A stretch of 64,000 nucleotides of DNA from Gp1-AA145 sp963757135. Lineage in GTDB: Bacteria > Acidobacteriota > Terriglobia > Terriglobales > Acidobacteriaceae. The notes beneath the pieces were generated by a model. That model ran no database searches and was not told the DNA's origin. It saw only the letters and a program-made list of their open reading frames with translations. The stretch spans positions 62,001 through 126,000 of the forward strand of contig CAVWQE010000011.1 of the NCBI GenBank assembly GCA_963757135.1, written 5' to 3'. Each line of letters starts with the position of its first letter. Position 1 is the first letter of the stretch. Positions 44,723 through 52,018 of the stretch are shown here, one piece after another. A program made the position numbers and the translations under genes.

Positions 44723-45592
44723 ATGTTTCGGGGTTTGATTGCGATCCTGATCTCTGCCTTTGCCCTTGCAATGATTAGCTGCGGTGCAGGCGTCCGTGGA
44801 ACTCCTGCGCCCAGTTCGACTCACGTTCTTATCGTGATGGAAGAGAACCACAGTTTCTCGGAAGTGATCGGGAATGCTGCGATGCCCTACCTGAATGGTC
44901 TCGCCTCGAAGTACGCCTTGGCGACTCAGTACTATGCCGACACGCACCCCTCAATCGGGAACTACTTCATGCTGACTGCCGGACAGATCGAGACGAATAA
45001 TGACGCCTTTACTGGAACGGTCTCGGACGACAATATCGTTCGTGAACTGGTCAACGCTAAGCGGACGTGGCGCGCCTATGCGGAGAATTTGCCGAACGCA
45101 GGATACACCGGTGGTGACAGCTACCCGTACTTCAAACATCACAATCCGTTCGTCTATTTTTCCGACGTGATCGGTTCAGCTCAAGCGAGCAATGTTGTGC
45201 CGTTTTCGCAATTCTTTTCAGATCTCGGGAGTGATCGGCTTCCCGACTTTTCATTTGTTGTCCCAAACGTTCTGAACGACGCGCATGACGGATCACTGGG
45301 AACGGCTGATCAGTGGCTCAAAACCAACGTCGATCCACTTGTCCAGAGCAACACGTTCAAGAACAACGGGCTGCTGATCGTCGTTTTTGATGAGAGCGTT
45401 CAAAGTGACTCGGCCCATGGTGGTGGTCATATTGCTCTCGTGATGATCGGCCCAAAGGCGAAAAACGGTTATAAGAGCACGTCGTTATATCAGCATGAAA
45501 GCACATTACGTCTCATACTCTCCACTCTTGGTGTGAACTCGTTTCCGGGACATGCTGCGTCTGCCCCCGACATGGGCGAGTTCTTCCAATAA
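44723..45592 (+). CDS. Lipoprotein of the phosphoesterase / acid phosphatase family
   Basis: A 289-residue protein with a lipobox (FALAMISCGAG, lipidated Cys about 21). The phosphoesterase domain (phospholipase C/AcpA-like) shows HVLIVMEENHSFSEVIGNAA, with the metal-binding Glu-Asn, then YADTHPSIGNYFMLTAG, DFSFVVPNVLNDAHDG, LIVVFDESVQSDSAHGGGHI and the C-terminal YQHESTLRLILSTLG. These residues match the dinuclear site of the family. It would remove phosphate or head groups from extracytoplasmic substrates while membrane-anchored. It lies between the IS copy and the YVTN gene, and no repeat copy separates it from the latter. Confidence 0.85.
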   Translation: MFRGLIAILISAFALAMISCGAGVRGTPAPSSTHVLIVMEENHSFSEVIGNAAMPYLNGLASKYALATQYYADTHPSIGNYFMLTAGQIETNNDAFTGTVSDDNIVRELVNAKRTWRAYAENLPNAGYTGGDSYPYFKHHNPFVYFSDVIGSAQASNVVPFSQFFSDLGSDRLPDFSFVVPNVLNDAHDGSLGTADQWLKTNVDPLVQSNTFKNNGLLIVVFDESVQSDSAHGGGHIALVMIGPKAKNGYKSTSLYQHESTLRLILSTLGVNSFPGHAASAPDMGEFFQ

Positions 45593-45778
45593 CCTCTGGC
45601 CATGTTTCCGGAGTCATGGAGAGCAGGGTCCTCTGCGACGTTGAAAGGGTAAGCGCGCCGGGTCGGCGAGGTTTCGTTGTCCGCCAAAATATCGAAGCCC
45701 CGCGCACCTGGAACGATTTAGTGCCAAAAGGCTTTCAGGGACCTGCCAGCAACCCAATGTAGTGCTACTATTCCAGCC

Positions 45779-46825
45779 ATGAAAACCCGGATCTGTCTGT
45801 CGCTGATTTTCATAGTAGGCCTAGGTGCACTGGCCATTAGTTTGCATGCTGCCAACAACTCAGGCGCGACCTACACAATACGCACTCTTGCCCTTCCCGA
45901 TCATGGCAAGGGAAATATCACCATGGATTACATCGCCTATGATCCCAAAACAGGATATGTCTGGGTCCCCGCCATAAACATAGGTTCGGTGGATGTCGTA
46001 AACACGAGTGACGGCTCCGTGCGTGAGATCTCGGGCTTTGCCACAAAAGAGGTCGAGTTCGGCGGGCGAAAGCGCGTTCAGGGCCCCAGCGGAGTATCGG
46101 TCGGAGACGGAGTGGTTTATATAGGCGACCGAGCCGACTCCAGCGTGTGCGCGGTTGATGAGAAGAGCCTTGAGCGCAAGACATGTGGACACCTCGATTC
46201 CACGCCCGACGGTGTAGTTTATGTGGCGCCTACTAAGGAAGTCTGGGTCACCACGCCGCGCGACAAGTCTGTGCGCATCTTGGACAGCGAGACTTTGAGC
46301 CAGAAAGAAAAACTAACATTCGAAGGGCAGCCCGAAGGATACGCAGTTGACGCAAAGCGCGGCCGTTTCTACATGAATTACGAAGACAAAGACCTAACGA
46401 CCGCCATTGACTTTAAGACGCACAAGACCGTGGCTAAGTGGCCGTCATCATGTGGTGAGGACGGCCCACATGGTATATCGCTAGATCAAAATACCGGGTT
46501 CCTGTTCGTTGCCTGCAGCACGAGTGCGGAGGTCCTGGATGTGGGACACAACGGAGAGAAGTTATCGTCAATCGACACCGGCGATGGTGTGGACGACCTC
46601 AACTACTCGCCTGCCACTCACATGTTGTATGTGGGCGCTGCGAAGGCCGCGCAGCTCACAGTCGCCCGAGTTGACATTGCCGGCAAGCTCACCTTAATTG
46701 CACAAGTACCTACGCACGAGGGTGCTCGCAATGGAGTGGTCACGAAGAATGGCGCCGTTTATCTTGCACACTCGCAATTGGGTCAACTGGCCGGACTGAT
46801 CGTGGCATCACCCCGCGGGAAATAA
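45779..46825 (+). CDS. Secreted YVTN-type beta-propeller protein
   Basis: A 348-residue protein with signal peptide MKTRICLSLIFIVGLGALAI, cleaved near LHAANN. The blades read YIAYDPKTGYVWVPAINIGS, GVSVGDGVVYIGDRADSSVC, VWVTTPRDKSVRILDSETLS, and GISLDQNTGFLFVACSTSAE. It is a distant paralogue of the propellers at 8390 and 12198. Repeat copy 4 starts 39 bases beyond its stop. Role unknown; such proteins often bind ligands or partners in the periplasm. Confidence 0.82.
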   Translation: MKTRICLSLIFIVGLGALAISLHAANNSGATYTIRTLALPDHGKGNITMDYIAYDPKTGYVWVPAINIGSVDVVNTSDGSVREISGFATKEVEFGGRKRVQGPSGVSVGDGVVYIGDRADSSVCAVDEKSLERKTCGHLDSTPDGVVYVAPTKEVWVTTPRDKSVRILDSETLSQKEKLTFEGQPEGYAVDAKRGRFYMNYEDKDLTTAIDFKTHKTVAKWPSSCGEDGPHGISLDQNTGFLFVACSTSAEVLDVGHNGEKLSSIDTGDGVDDLNYSPATHMLYVGAAKAAQLTVARVDIAGKLTLIAQVPTHEGARNGVVTKNGAVYLAHSQLGQLAGLIVASPRGK

Positions 46826-46864
46826 CCTGCAACAACGGAAAATGGGTAGGCGGTCCGGCCCGCT

Positions 46865-46930
46865 GGTGATAAATCTCTATAGCGCTCAAAATGCCTCCAC
46901 ATGGGGTTTTGGGTCAAATCGCCCGTTCAC
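46865..46930 (+). repeat. Dispersed palindromic repeat, copy 4
   Basis: GGTGATAAATCTC then TATAGCGCTCAAAATGCC, a short loop, GGGGTTTTGGGTC, then the ATCGCCCG box and CGTTCACAAC-type end. The inner arms CAAAATGCC and GGGGTTTTG pair imperfectly. Confidence 0.75.
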
Positions 46931-46952
46931 AACAGTCCTGCCCTTAGACCAG

Positions 46953-47804
46953 TTAGATATCAAGTTTGCGCGTGCTCAACCGCTCTACCCATTCGGGATC
47001 GCGATGATCGAAGAAAGCACTTGTTTTCCTGTCCAGAGCCCTCATATCGCTCATGTCTTCGTCGCTTAGTTCGAAGTCAAAGACCGAGAAATTCTCGATC
47101 ATCCTCTGTTTCTTCACCGATTTCGGGATCACCACGATCTGTCTTTCGATATGCCAACGAAGGATGACCTGCGCGACCGACTTTCCGTACTTTGCCCCGA
47201 TAGACGCTAGTGTTTCGTTTTCAAAGATGCGGTGCTGGCCTTCTGCAAAAGGAGCCCAGCCTTCAATTTGGATCTTGTATCGCTCATGCAGCTTTTGTGA
47301 CTCGATCCGCTGATTGAATGGATTTACCTCGATTTGATTTACCGCGGGCGCAATCTTGTTATGGAGAACAAAATCGACGACTCGATCCCGATAAAAGTTG
47401 CTCACACCGATGGCTTTGAGCGCCCCATCTGCATTTAGCTCCTCCATGGCCCGCCACGCTCCATAAACGTCACCGTAGGGTTGATGAATCAGGTAGAGGT
47501 CTAGGTAGTCAAGCTGGAGCCGTTTAAGCGAATTCTTAACGGCGCGCTTTGCACCTTCATAGCTTGCGTCCTGCACCCACAGCTTCGTCGTGACGAAGAG
47601 CTGCTCGCGCGGTATGCCGCTATTTTTAAGCCCTCGCCCAACGGCCTCTTCGTTGAGGTAGGAGGCGGCTGTATCAATCAGGCGATAGCCAACTTCGATG
47701 GCATCCGTGACAGCCCGTTCGCACTCCGCGAGATCATGCATTTGAAACACGCCGAAGCCGAGAGCGGGCATTTGTACGCCGTTGTTGAGAGTGAGTTTAT
47801 TCAT
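46953..47804 (-). CDS. Aldo/keto reductase
   Basis: About 283 residues from the ATG at 47804 (MNKLTLNNGVQMPALGFGVF), with GGAGAAAGGC upstream; the longer open frame runs back into repeat copy 5 and is not needed. The catalytic tetrad is visible: Asp and Tyr in YRLIDTAASYLNEEAVGRGL, Lys in LFVTTKLWVQ, and His in DLYLIHQPYG. The NADPH site is VVIPKSVKKQRMIENFSVFD. It reduces aldehydes or ketones in the cytoplasm with NADPH; substrate unknown. It lies on the minus strand between repeat copies 4 and 5, alone in that interval. Confidence 0.9.
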   Translation of the reverse strand: MNKLTLNNGVQMPALGFGVFQMHDLAECERAVTDAIEVGYRLIDTAASYLNEEAVGRGLKNSGIPREQLFVTTKLWVQDASYEGAKRAVKNSLKRLQLDYLDLYLIHQPYGDVYGAWRAMEELNADGALKAIGVSNFYRDRVVDFVLHNKIAPAVNQIEVNPFNQRIESQKLHERYKIQIEGWAPFAEGQHRIFENETLASIGAKYGKSVAQVILRWHIERQIVVIPKSVKKQRMIENFSVFDFELSDEDMSDMRALDRKTSAFFDHRDPEWVERLSTRKLDI

Positions 47805-47914
47805 GCCTTTCTCCGTGCATTTACGTCCCGACGGAAGCCCGAAAGCGGTTCCCGCGCTTAACGTTTTCTCTTCTTTTCTTGCTCGCGGGCACGATGCTAA
47901 GAATACGCGAATAC

Positions 47915-47946
47915 GTGTCGCGATAAATCTCCATAACACTCAAATC
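47915..47946 (+). repeat. Dispersed palindromic repeat, copy 5
   Basis: GTGTCGCGATAAATC then TCCATAACACTCAAATC. It abuts the stop of the minus-strand methyltransferase gene at 47947. The right half is not recognisable because coding sequence begins. Confidence 0.75.
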
Positions 47947-48594
47947 CTATGGCTTTCCGCCGATCACACAAATCCATCCCTGCCCGCGTTCCTCGAACAG
48001 TTCAATCTCCGAGTAGCCTGCTTTGGCAAAAAGTTCGCGGTGACCATCGACATCCAAGAGCGTCATGCCGGTTTGTGAAGCGTATTTCTCGCATAGCTTT
48101 GCCATTTTCGTATTCGCCCCTCTGTATACTTCCGCAACGATGATGAGCTTTCCGCCGGGTTTCAGCACTCTAAAGATTTCCCGCATATCCGTGGGCAGGT
48201 TGGGCCACCAAAAGTGCGTCTCCACGGCTGTCACGAGATCGAACATCGTCTCCAGAAAAGGTAGCTGAGACACGGAGCCATGCAGGACTTCAGCGCGCCC
48301 CATTTCGACCCAGCGTGCATTCATTCTCTTGCTCGCCGCGACGCTCTCCTCCGAGTAATCAACACCATATGCCTTCCCCTGGGTGGCGCGTTCGGCTAGC
48401 TTGCTGAGCGTTTTGCCGCCGCCACAGCCCACATCGAGAATCACGTATTGCTTCTCGATCAAGGCGTGTCCCAAGCCCCAATCCGTCACTTTGGAGTGCC
48501 GAGAGTTCATGTTCCTGAGAACCAGCCGTCCCAGCAATCCTCGCGGCTTTTTGCATTGGCTCACACGTTGTTTTTTGACCACGATTGTTTTCAT
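47947..48594 (-). CDS. Class I SAM-dependent methyltransferase
   Basis: About 215 residues from the second ATG (MKTIVVKKQRVSQC). SAM-binding motif I is VILDVGCGGGKTLSKLAE, then GVDYSEESVAASKR (motif II), GSVSQLPFLETMFDLVTAVE, and VLKPGGKLIIVAEVY (motif III). The C-terminal GHRELFAKAGYSEIELFEER is typical of small-molecule methyltransferases. The acceptor is unknown. It lies alone between repeat copies 5 and 6 on the minus strand. Confidence 0.88.
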   Translation of the reverse strand: MKTIVVKKQRVSQCKKPRGLLGRLVLRNMNSRHSKVTDWGLGHALIEKQYVILDVGCGGGKTLSKLAERATQGKAYGVDYSEESVAASKRMNARWVEMGRAEVLHGSVSQLPFLETMFDLVTAVETHFWWPNLPTDMREIFRVLKPGGKLIIVAEVYRGANTKMAKLCEKYASQTGMTLLDVDGHRELFAKAGYSEIELFEERGQGWICVIGGKP

Positions 48595-48661
48595 GCGCAC
48601 AGTCTAACGCCGAGAGCAGGGCCAGTGAAGGAAGCCTGTTAACAGAGACAAGTCAGCAGCA

Positions 48662-48693
48662 GTTGGCGATAAATCTCCATAGCACTCAAAATG
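48662..48693 (+). repeat. Dispersed palindromic repeat, copy 6
   Basis: GTTGGCGATAAATC then TCCATAGCACTCAAAATG, one of the closest matches to consensus. A right arm is poorly defined (CCTGAGTATGCAATTGAG follows). Confidence 0.8.
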
Positions 48694-48747
48694 TCCTGCG
48701 CCTGAGTATGCAATTGAGACCTTTTCAATTCTGGCTCAGTAGCACCT

Positions 48748-49056
48748 TTGTCCTATTTACGACTGCTTGGCAGCCATAGCATCGTATTCTTGTGCGCCAG
48801 TGTCTTTGGGGTAAGGCCCTACCGCGTGGGACTGTCCAAAGGCTATTTTTCGGACGCCTTTTTTGGGAGCAAACTCTTGCGGATGTTCGCGGTTTTACTA
48901 GAGAAATTTCAGACGAACGTGTTTCATAAGCGCATTGGCCTCGCTAATACGTATGGCGGTAGCATAACGATGACCACGCTCATCCTGCTCTTCGGCTATA
49001 GCACTCCTCGACTACTCAGATGGATCGGCAAACGGCTGGCATACGTTGCCGGATAG
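48748..49056 (+). CDS. Hypothetical 102-residue protein
   Basis: A frame from a TTG at 48748 to 49056, between repeat copies 6 and 7. It has hydrophobic segments near residues 4-20 and 70-85 (SITMTTLILLFGYSTPRLLR) and a basic tail. No family recognised. The stop is eleven bases before the next repeat, the usual arrangement here, which supports it being the gene of this interval. The start is uncertain. Confidence 0.35.
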   Translation: MSYLRLLGSHSIVFLCASVFGVRPYRVGLSKGYFSDAFFGSKLLRMFAVLLEKFQTNVFHKRIGLANTYGGSITMTTLILLFGYSTPRLLRWIGKRLAYVAG

Positions 49057-49067
49057 TGCCCTACCCA

Positions 49068-49112
49068 GTTGGCAACAAATCCCATAGCACTCAAAACCCA
49101 TCCATGAGTGGC
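49068..49112 (+). repeat. Dispersed palindromic repeat, copy 7
   Basis: GTTGGCAACAAATC then CCATAGCACTCAAAA. CACTCA pairs with TGAGTG a few bases on, preserving the inner hairpin. Confidence 0.8.
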
Positions 49113-49158
49113 GTGGCGATCACACGCACAGAAGTACATGAGTACACCTTTCGAGGGA

Positions 49159-49270
49159 TTGTCAAAAGGAAAGCGCGAGTAAAGAATTGAAAAAGCTTGA
49201 GTCTCCACAGAGATTCCAGCGCTTTATTTCGCCGTCTGGTGTTTCGTCTCACGCCCGACGGCGCTTTTTA
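49159..49270 (+). ncRNA. Candidate small RNA: promoter-like pair and strong terminator
   Basis: The interval between repeat copies 7 and 8 (about 210 bases) has no ORF. It has TTGTCA (49159-49164), a 17-base spacer and AAGAAT (49182-49187), a weak sigma70-like promoter. A rho-independent terminator follows: stem CGCCGTC (49230-49236) with GACGGCG (49257-49263), then CTTTTTA. A transcript of about 75 bases would result. The terminator is clear; the promoter and RNA are inferred. Confidence 0.4.
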
Positions 49271-49321
49271 TTCTCGTCCCAGTTGCCAGGCCATTAGCCT
49301 CCGGGTCCCGCCAGTACTCAA

Positions 49322-49351
49322 ACTGGCGTAACATCTCTATAGCGTAGCGAG
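49322..49351 (+). repeat. Dispersed palindromic repeat, copy 8
   Basis: ACTGGCGTAACATC then TCTATAGCGTAGCGAG. It diverges after the inner-box start; right arm not recognised. Confidence 0.65.
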
Positions 49352-49383
49352 TGGTCGGATTCTGTGACGGAGCTAGTTTGACA

Positions 49384-49411
49384 TTGTATTCACAATTCTC
49401 TTCGCTATAAT
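49384..49411 (+). promoter_or_regulatory. Sigma70-like promoter of the 63-residue membrane protein gene
   Basis: TTGTAT (49384-49389), a 16-base spacer and a perfect TATAAT (49406-49411), 58 bases before the ATG at 49469. A TTGACA lies six bases upstream of TTGTAT but its 22-base spacing is too long. Confidence 0.55.
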
Positions 49412-49468
49412 GTCGCTACCAGTTCTCCCCAGCCCTCCCCCAATAGGTCTGCAAGGAGACGGAGTCCA

Positions 49469-49660
49469 ATGAGTACCCGATTTCCCCCGCTTATTGATGT
49501 GCCCCTTATGGAAGTTCCGCTTATTCATGTGCCAGTCAAAAAGGAAATGCATTTCGCGAAGACCGACTGGAAATTACTCAAGTCGAGGCTTTTGGATGCG
49601 GTATTTGTCGGAATGATCGTGGTTTCTATACTGGGGCTCGCCCATGCCTGGCTGCGCTAA
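49469..49660 (+). CDS. 63-residue single-span membrane protein
   Basis: Starts at an ATG behind CAAGGAGACGG and the promoter at 49384-49411. The N-terminal half has a repetitive PLIDVPLMEVPLIHVPV segment (three xPLIxVP-type repeats). The C-terminal half has a transmembrane helix (AVFVGMIVVSILGLAHAWL). It is alone between repeat copies 8 and 9. No family recognised. Confidence 0.6.
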   Translation: MSTRFPPLIDVPLMEVPLIHVPVKKEMHFAKTDWKLLKSRLLDAVFVGMIVVSILGLAHAWLR

Positions 49661-49703
49661 ACCATGGGAAGACAACACTAGGTCACGACATCCCCGGATG
49701 TCT

Positions 49704-49733
49704 CAATGGCGATAAATCTCTATATCGCTCATT
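49704..49733 (+). repeat. Dispersed palindromic repeat, copy 9
   Basis: CAATGGCGATAAATC then TCTATATCGCTCATTT. GCGATA and TATCGC pair perfectly within the left half. TTTGCCTGCCTCTACATC after it resembles the right arm, shortened. Confidence 0.75.
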
Positions 49734-49868
49734 TGCCTGCCTCTACATCAGCCGACTCATTCTGCTTCCGCCTGAGGCAAGACCTGAGCGGCTGGGGCCG
49801 ACCTAGTTTGCAGTGTTATAGCAGGGCTGAAAAAAGGCGCGATCTGGAACTATTGATCAGGTACGAAT

Positions 49869-51050
49869 CTAATGGATTTCCATGCCCGCCTTCTCAAGGT
49901 GCTTGCGTAGATCGCCAAAGCCCTGATCCCCGTCGAAGGCGCTATTAATTGCCCCGTTCGGATCGATCACGATGTAGGTGGGAAACGCGCTGAGTTGATA
50001 GGCGCGTGGCATCTCGTTTTCGGTTGTTAACACGATGGGAAAACTATGTGAATGTTTATGAAGGAAGTCTTCAACGGTTTCGCGGTCCTCATTTACCGAG
50101 ATGCCTACGATCATTAAATTCTTGTCGGCATATTTGCGATATAAATCGTCCAAAGCGGGCGCGTCCGCAAGGCACGGCGGGCACCATGTCGTCCAAAAAT
50201 CTAAGAGCACAGTTTTGCCCTTGAAAGATGACAGTGAAACGGGAGCGCCTTTCATATCGGTCACTTCAAGTTCCGGTGCGGACTTGCCTACAAGTTGCTT
50301 TCGAATTCGACTTGCATCCCACTTGCTGAATTCTTTTACTTCGTGCGCGTTTGTGGGTATTGCAAGGAGCACAGGATCGAGGGCTTTGCCGTATCGCACT
50401 CCCCTCACGATGAATGTACGGCTTACTGTATATCCGCCCTTTTGATCGTCAACGGACTCTTCTGTGTACGACTGAACAACCAAGCCACTTTCACTATCCA
50501 TGGCGAACCGGCTTTTGCCCGCAGTCATGCGTATGATGTGTGATCCTTGACCGATGTGAGCCCACGATTTCACTGGTACATCGAAGACGATGCAGGTGTG
50601 ATCGTTGCTGGAAAAGCCACAGGGCTGCCGACCAAGCTCTTTTGCTTTTGACCATTCCAAGTCGAACGGCGCATAGGGCGCAGGCATCAGATTCATGTCT
50701 TTAGCTTTGCGCACGCGCTCGTATTCGTTATCGTCTTCTTCAATCAGGAAGAGGTCATTACCGTCGAAAAGCCGCGTCCGATTGCCCGCTCCACTCGTCG
50801 TTTTCTCACGCCATTTGGTGCCACTGAAATCAAGAATGATTTGATGGTGTGAGGTCTGACTGCCGTGCGGCGTTTTGAAAGTGCGGCTGGAATCGAACTC
50901 CTGATGCACACCGGGGAGAGCTTCCCGCGTGGCTTTGAGGTCGTCCAGTAATTTGGCGGCTGACTGTTCCGCGCTCGCATTCGAGGCGATGACAAATAGT
51001 AATGCTACCGCGATGCGGCCGCGGTCTATGTTCACCCTTCGAAGGAACAC
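49869..51050 (-). CDS. Secreted protein with C-terminal TlpA/ResA-like thioredoxin domain
   Basis: A 393-residue protein with a signal peptide (about 1-28, ending ASA). The N-terminal 220 residues resemble an outer-membrane-lipoprotein (LolA-like) beta fold (HHQIILDFSGTKWREKTTSG, IRMTAGKSRFAMDSESGLVV). A redoxin domain (about 255-390) contains VGKSAPELEVTDMKGAPVSL, the redox motif WCPPC in LLDFWTTWCPPCLADAPAL, and YQLSAFPTYIVIDPNG with the cis-Pro. It probably reduces or isomerises disulfides in the periplasm. It is alone on the minus strand between repeat copies 9 and 10. Confidence 0.85.
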   Translation of the reverse strand: MFLRRVNIDRGRIAVALLFVIASNASAEQSAAKLLDDLKATREALPGVHQEFDSSRTFKTPHGSQTSHHQIILDFSGTKWREKTTSGAGNRTRLFDGNDLFLIEEDDNEYERVRKAKDMNLMPAPYAPFDLEWSKAKELGRQPCGFSSNDHTCIVFDVPVKSWAHIGQGSHIIRMTAGKSRFAMDSESGLVVQSYTEESVDDQKGGYTVSRTFIVRGVRYGKALDPVLLAIPTNAHEVKEFSKWDASRIRKQLVGKSAPELEVTDMKGAPVSLSSFKGKTVLLDFWTTWCPPCLADAPALDDLYRKYADKNLMIVGISVNEDRETVEDFLHKHSHSFPIVLTTENEMPRAYQLSAFPTYIVIDPNGAINSAFDGDQGFGDLRKHLEKAGMEIH

Positions 51051-51334
51051 GTGCAGGATTCTAGCAAACGGAGCTGCTTTGACAATTGGCGGCGAGGAGA
51101 CGGTCAGCGCTTGAGTCGAGACCTCAGCGGCTGAAGCGAGTCACATTTGCAGCTTTACGGCATCGGCTGAAGCCGTGCCCTTAGCGCGATGGGTTGTGGA
51201 AAGGGTGTCGGCGCGGTCTGGCCTGTCCTTTTTGCGCTTGTCCTTCCGAGGCACCTGGATTAGGTTGAAAAACTCATCCGGTAGCGAGGAATCTTAGGTG
51301 GCTTTCCAGTGACCCACTCACCTTGCAGCCGATG

Positions 51335-51365
51335 GTTTTTGATAAATCCTATATCATTCATTTTT
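51335..51365 (+). repeat. Dispersed palindromic repeat, copy 10
   Basis: GTTTTTGATAAATCC then TATATCATTCATTTTT, a diverged copy. The region 51051-51334 between the thioredoxin-like gene and this repeat shows no gene. Confidence 0.65.
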
Positions 51366-51371
51366 CGAGAC

Positions 51372-51644
51372 TCATACCGCGTTATGAGAATGCGCTTTCG
51401 ATTTGTGGGCATACAGTTCTCGGAGAATGCCGTCGCGCTCATCTTGTTTCAGATGCATTTTGGCTAATTTATCGCCCAGCGTTTCAGGTCCGCGAATTGC
51501 CTGTTGGATTCCCTCGATTGCAGCTTGGTAGGCAGCTTCCAAACGGTCGCATTCTTGGCAGCCCTTATGGGTAGCGCGTCGCGTAGTATTTTCCTCCACT
51601 GGGAAGGAGAGCAAAACTCCCCGATTCTGTTTCAGGAGTTCCAT
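51372..51644 (-). CDS. Hypothetical 90-residue protein
   Basis: A minus-strand frame (ATG at 51644) whose product is soluble and mostly helical, with a central Cys pair in HKGCQECDRLEAAYQAAIEG and a charged C-terminal half (KLAKMHLKQDERDGILRELY). No known family. It is the only plausible gene between repeat copies 10 and 11; other frames here are shorter. Moderate codon character, weak ribosome binding site. Confidence 0.5.
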   Translation of the reverse strand: MELLKQNRGVLLSFPVEENTTRRATHKGCQECDRLEAAYQAAIEGIQQAIRGPETLGDKLAKMHLKQDERDGILRELYAHKSKAHSHNAV

Positions 51645-51841
51645 TTGCGGACTCTACCAAAACCGCCGTCCAAGCGCGTTGGGCGGCGGTCGTGTGGGCA
51701 GCTTTCCTTTGAGGGGCTCGGAAAACTGCTCCCCTTTCACGAGAGTCTGCCATAGGAAATCGTCAACCCATTCACTAGTTCGCTTTTGTTACGAAATCGG
51801 AACAAGACGGTGCGGCCACTCTGCATGAGCATCTCACGTCA

Positions 51842-51915
51842 GTTGATGATAAATCGCTATTTCGCTCATTGAGCCGTGGCCGGATTTTGAGCGCAAACGC
51901 CTGCTTTACATCAAC
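51842..51915 (+). repeat. Dispersed palindromic repeat, copy 11, complete
   Basis: A 74-bp copy bounded by GTTGATG (51842-51848) and CATCAAC (51909-51915), a perfect 7-bp terminal inverted repeat. Inner arms GCTCA and TGAGC flank a short loop, and the right half contains GCGCAAACGCCTG. Best complete example of the family. Confidence 0.88.
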
Positions 51916-52018
51916 CATCAATGCCCAGCTTGCCGCACCGAAAAGCTTCCGTCGTTGTTGACAGTGTTCGAGGAATCATCCGTCGCCTAAGGTTAATCGA
52001 AACTTTGGGAGGCAAGAA

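Noticed and set aside
49378..49411. TTGACA as the -35 box for the 49469 gene
   Set aside because: 22-base spacing to TATAAT is too long; TTGTAT at 16 bases is preferred.
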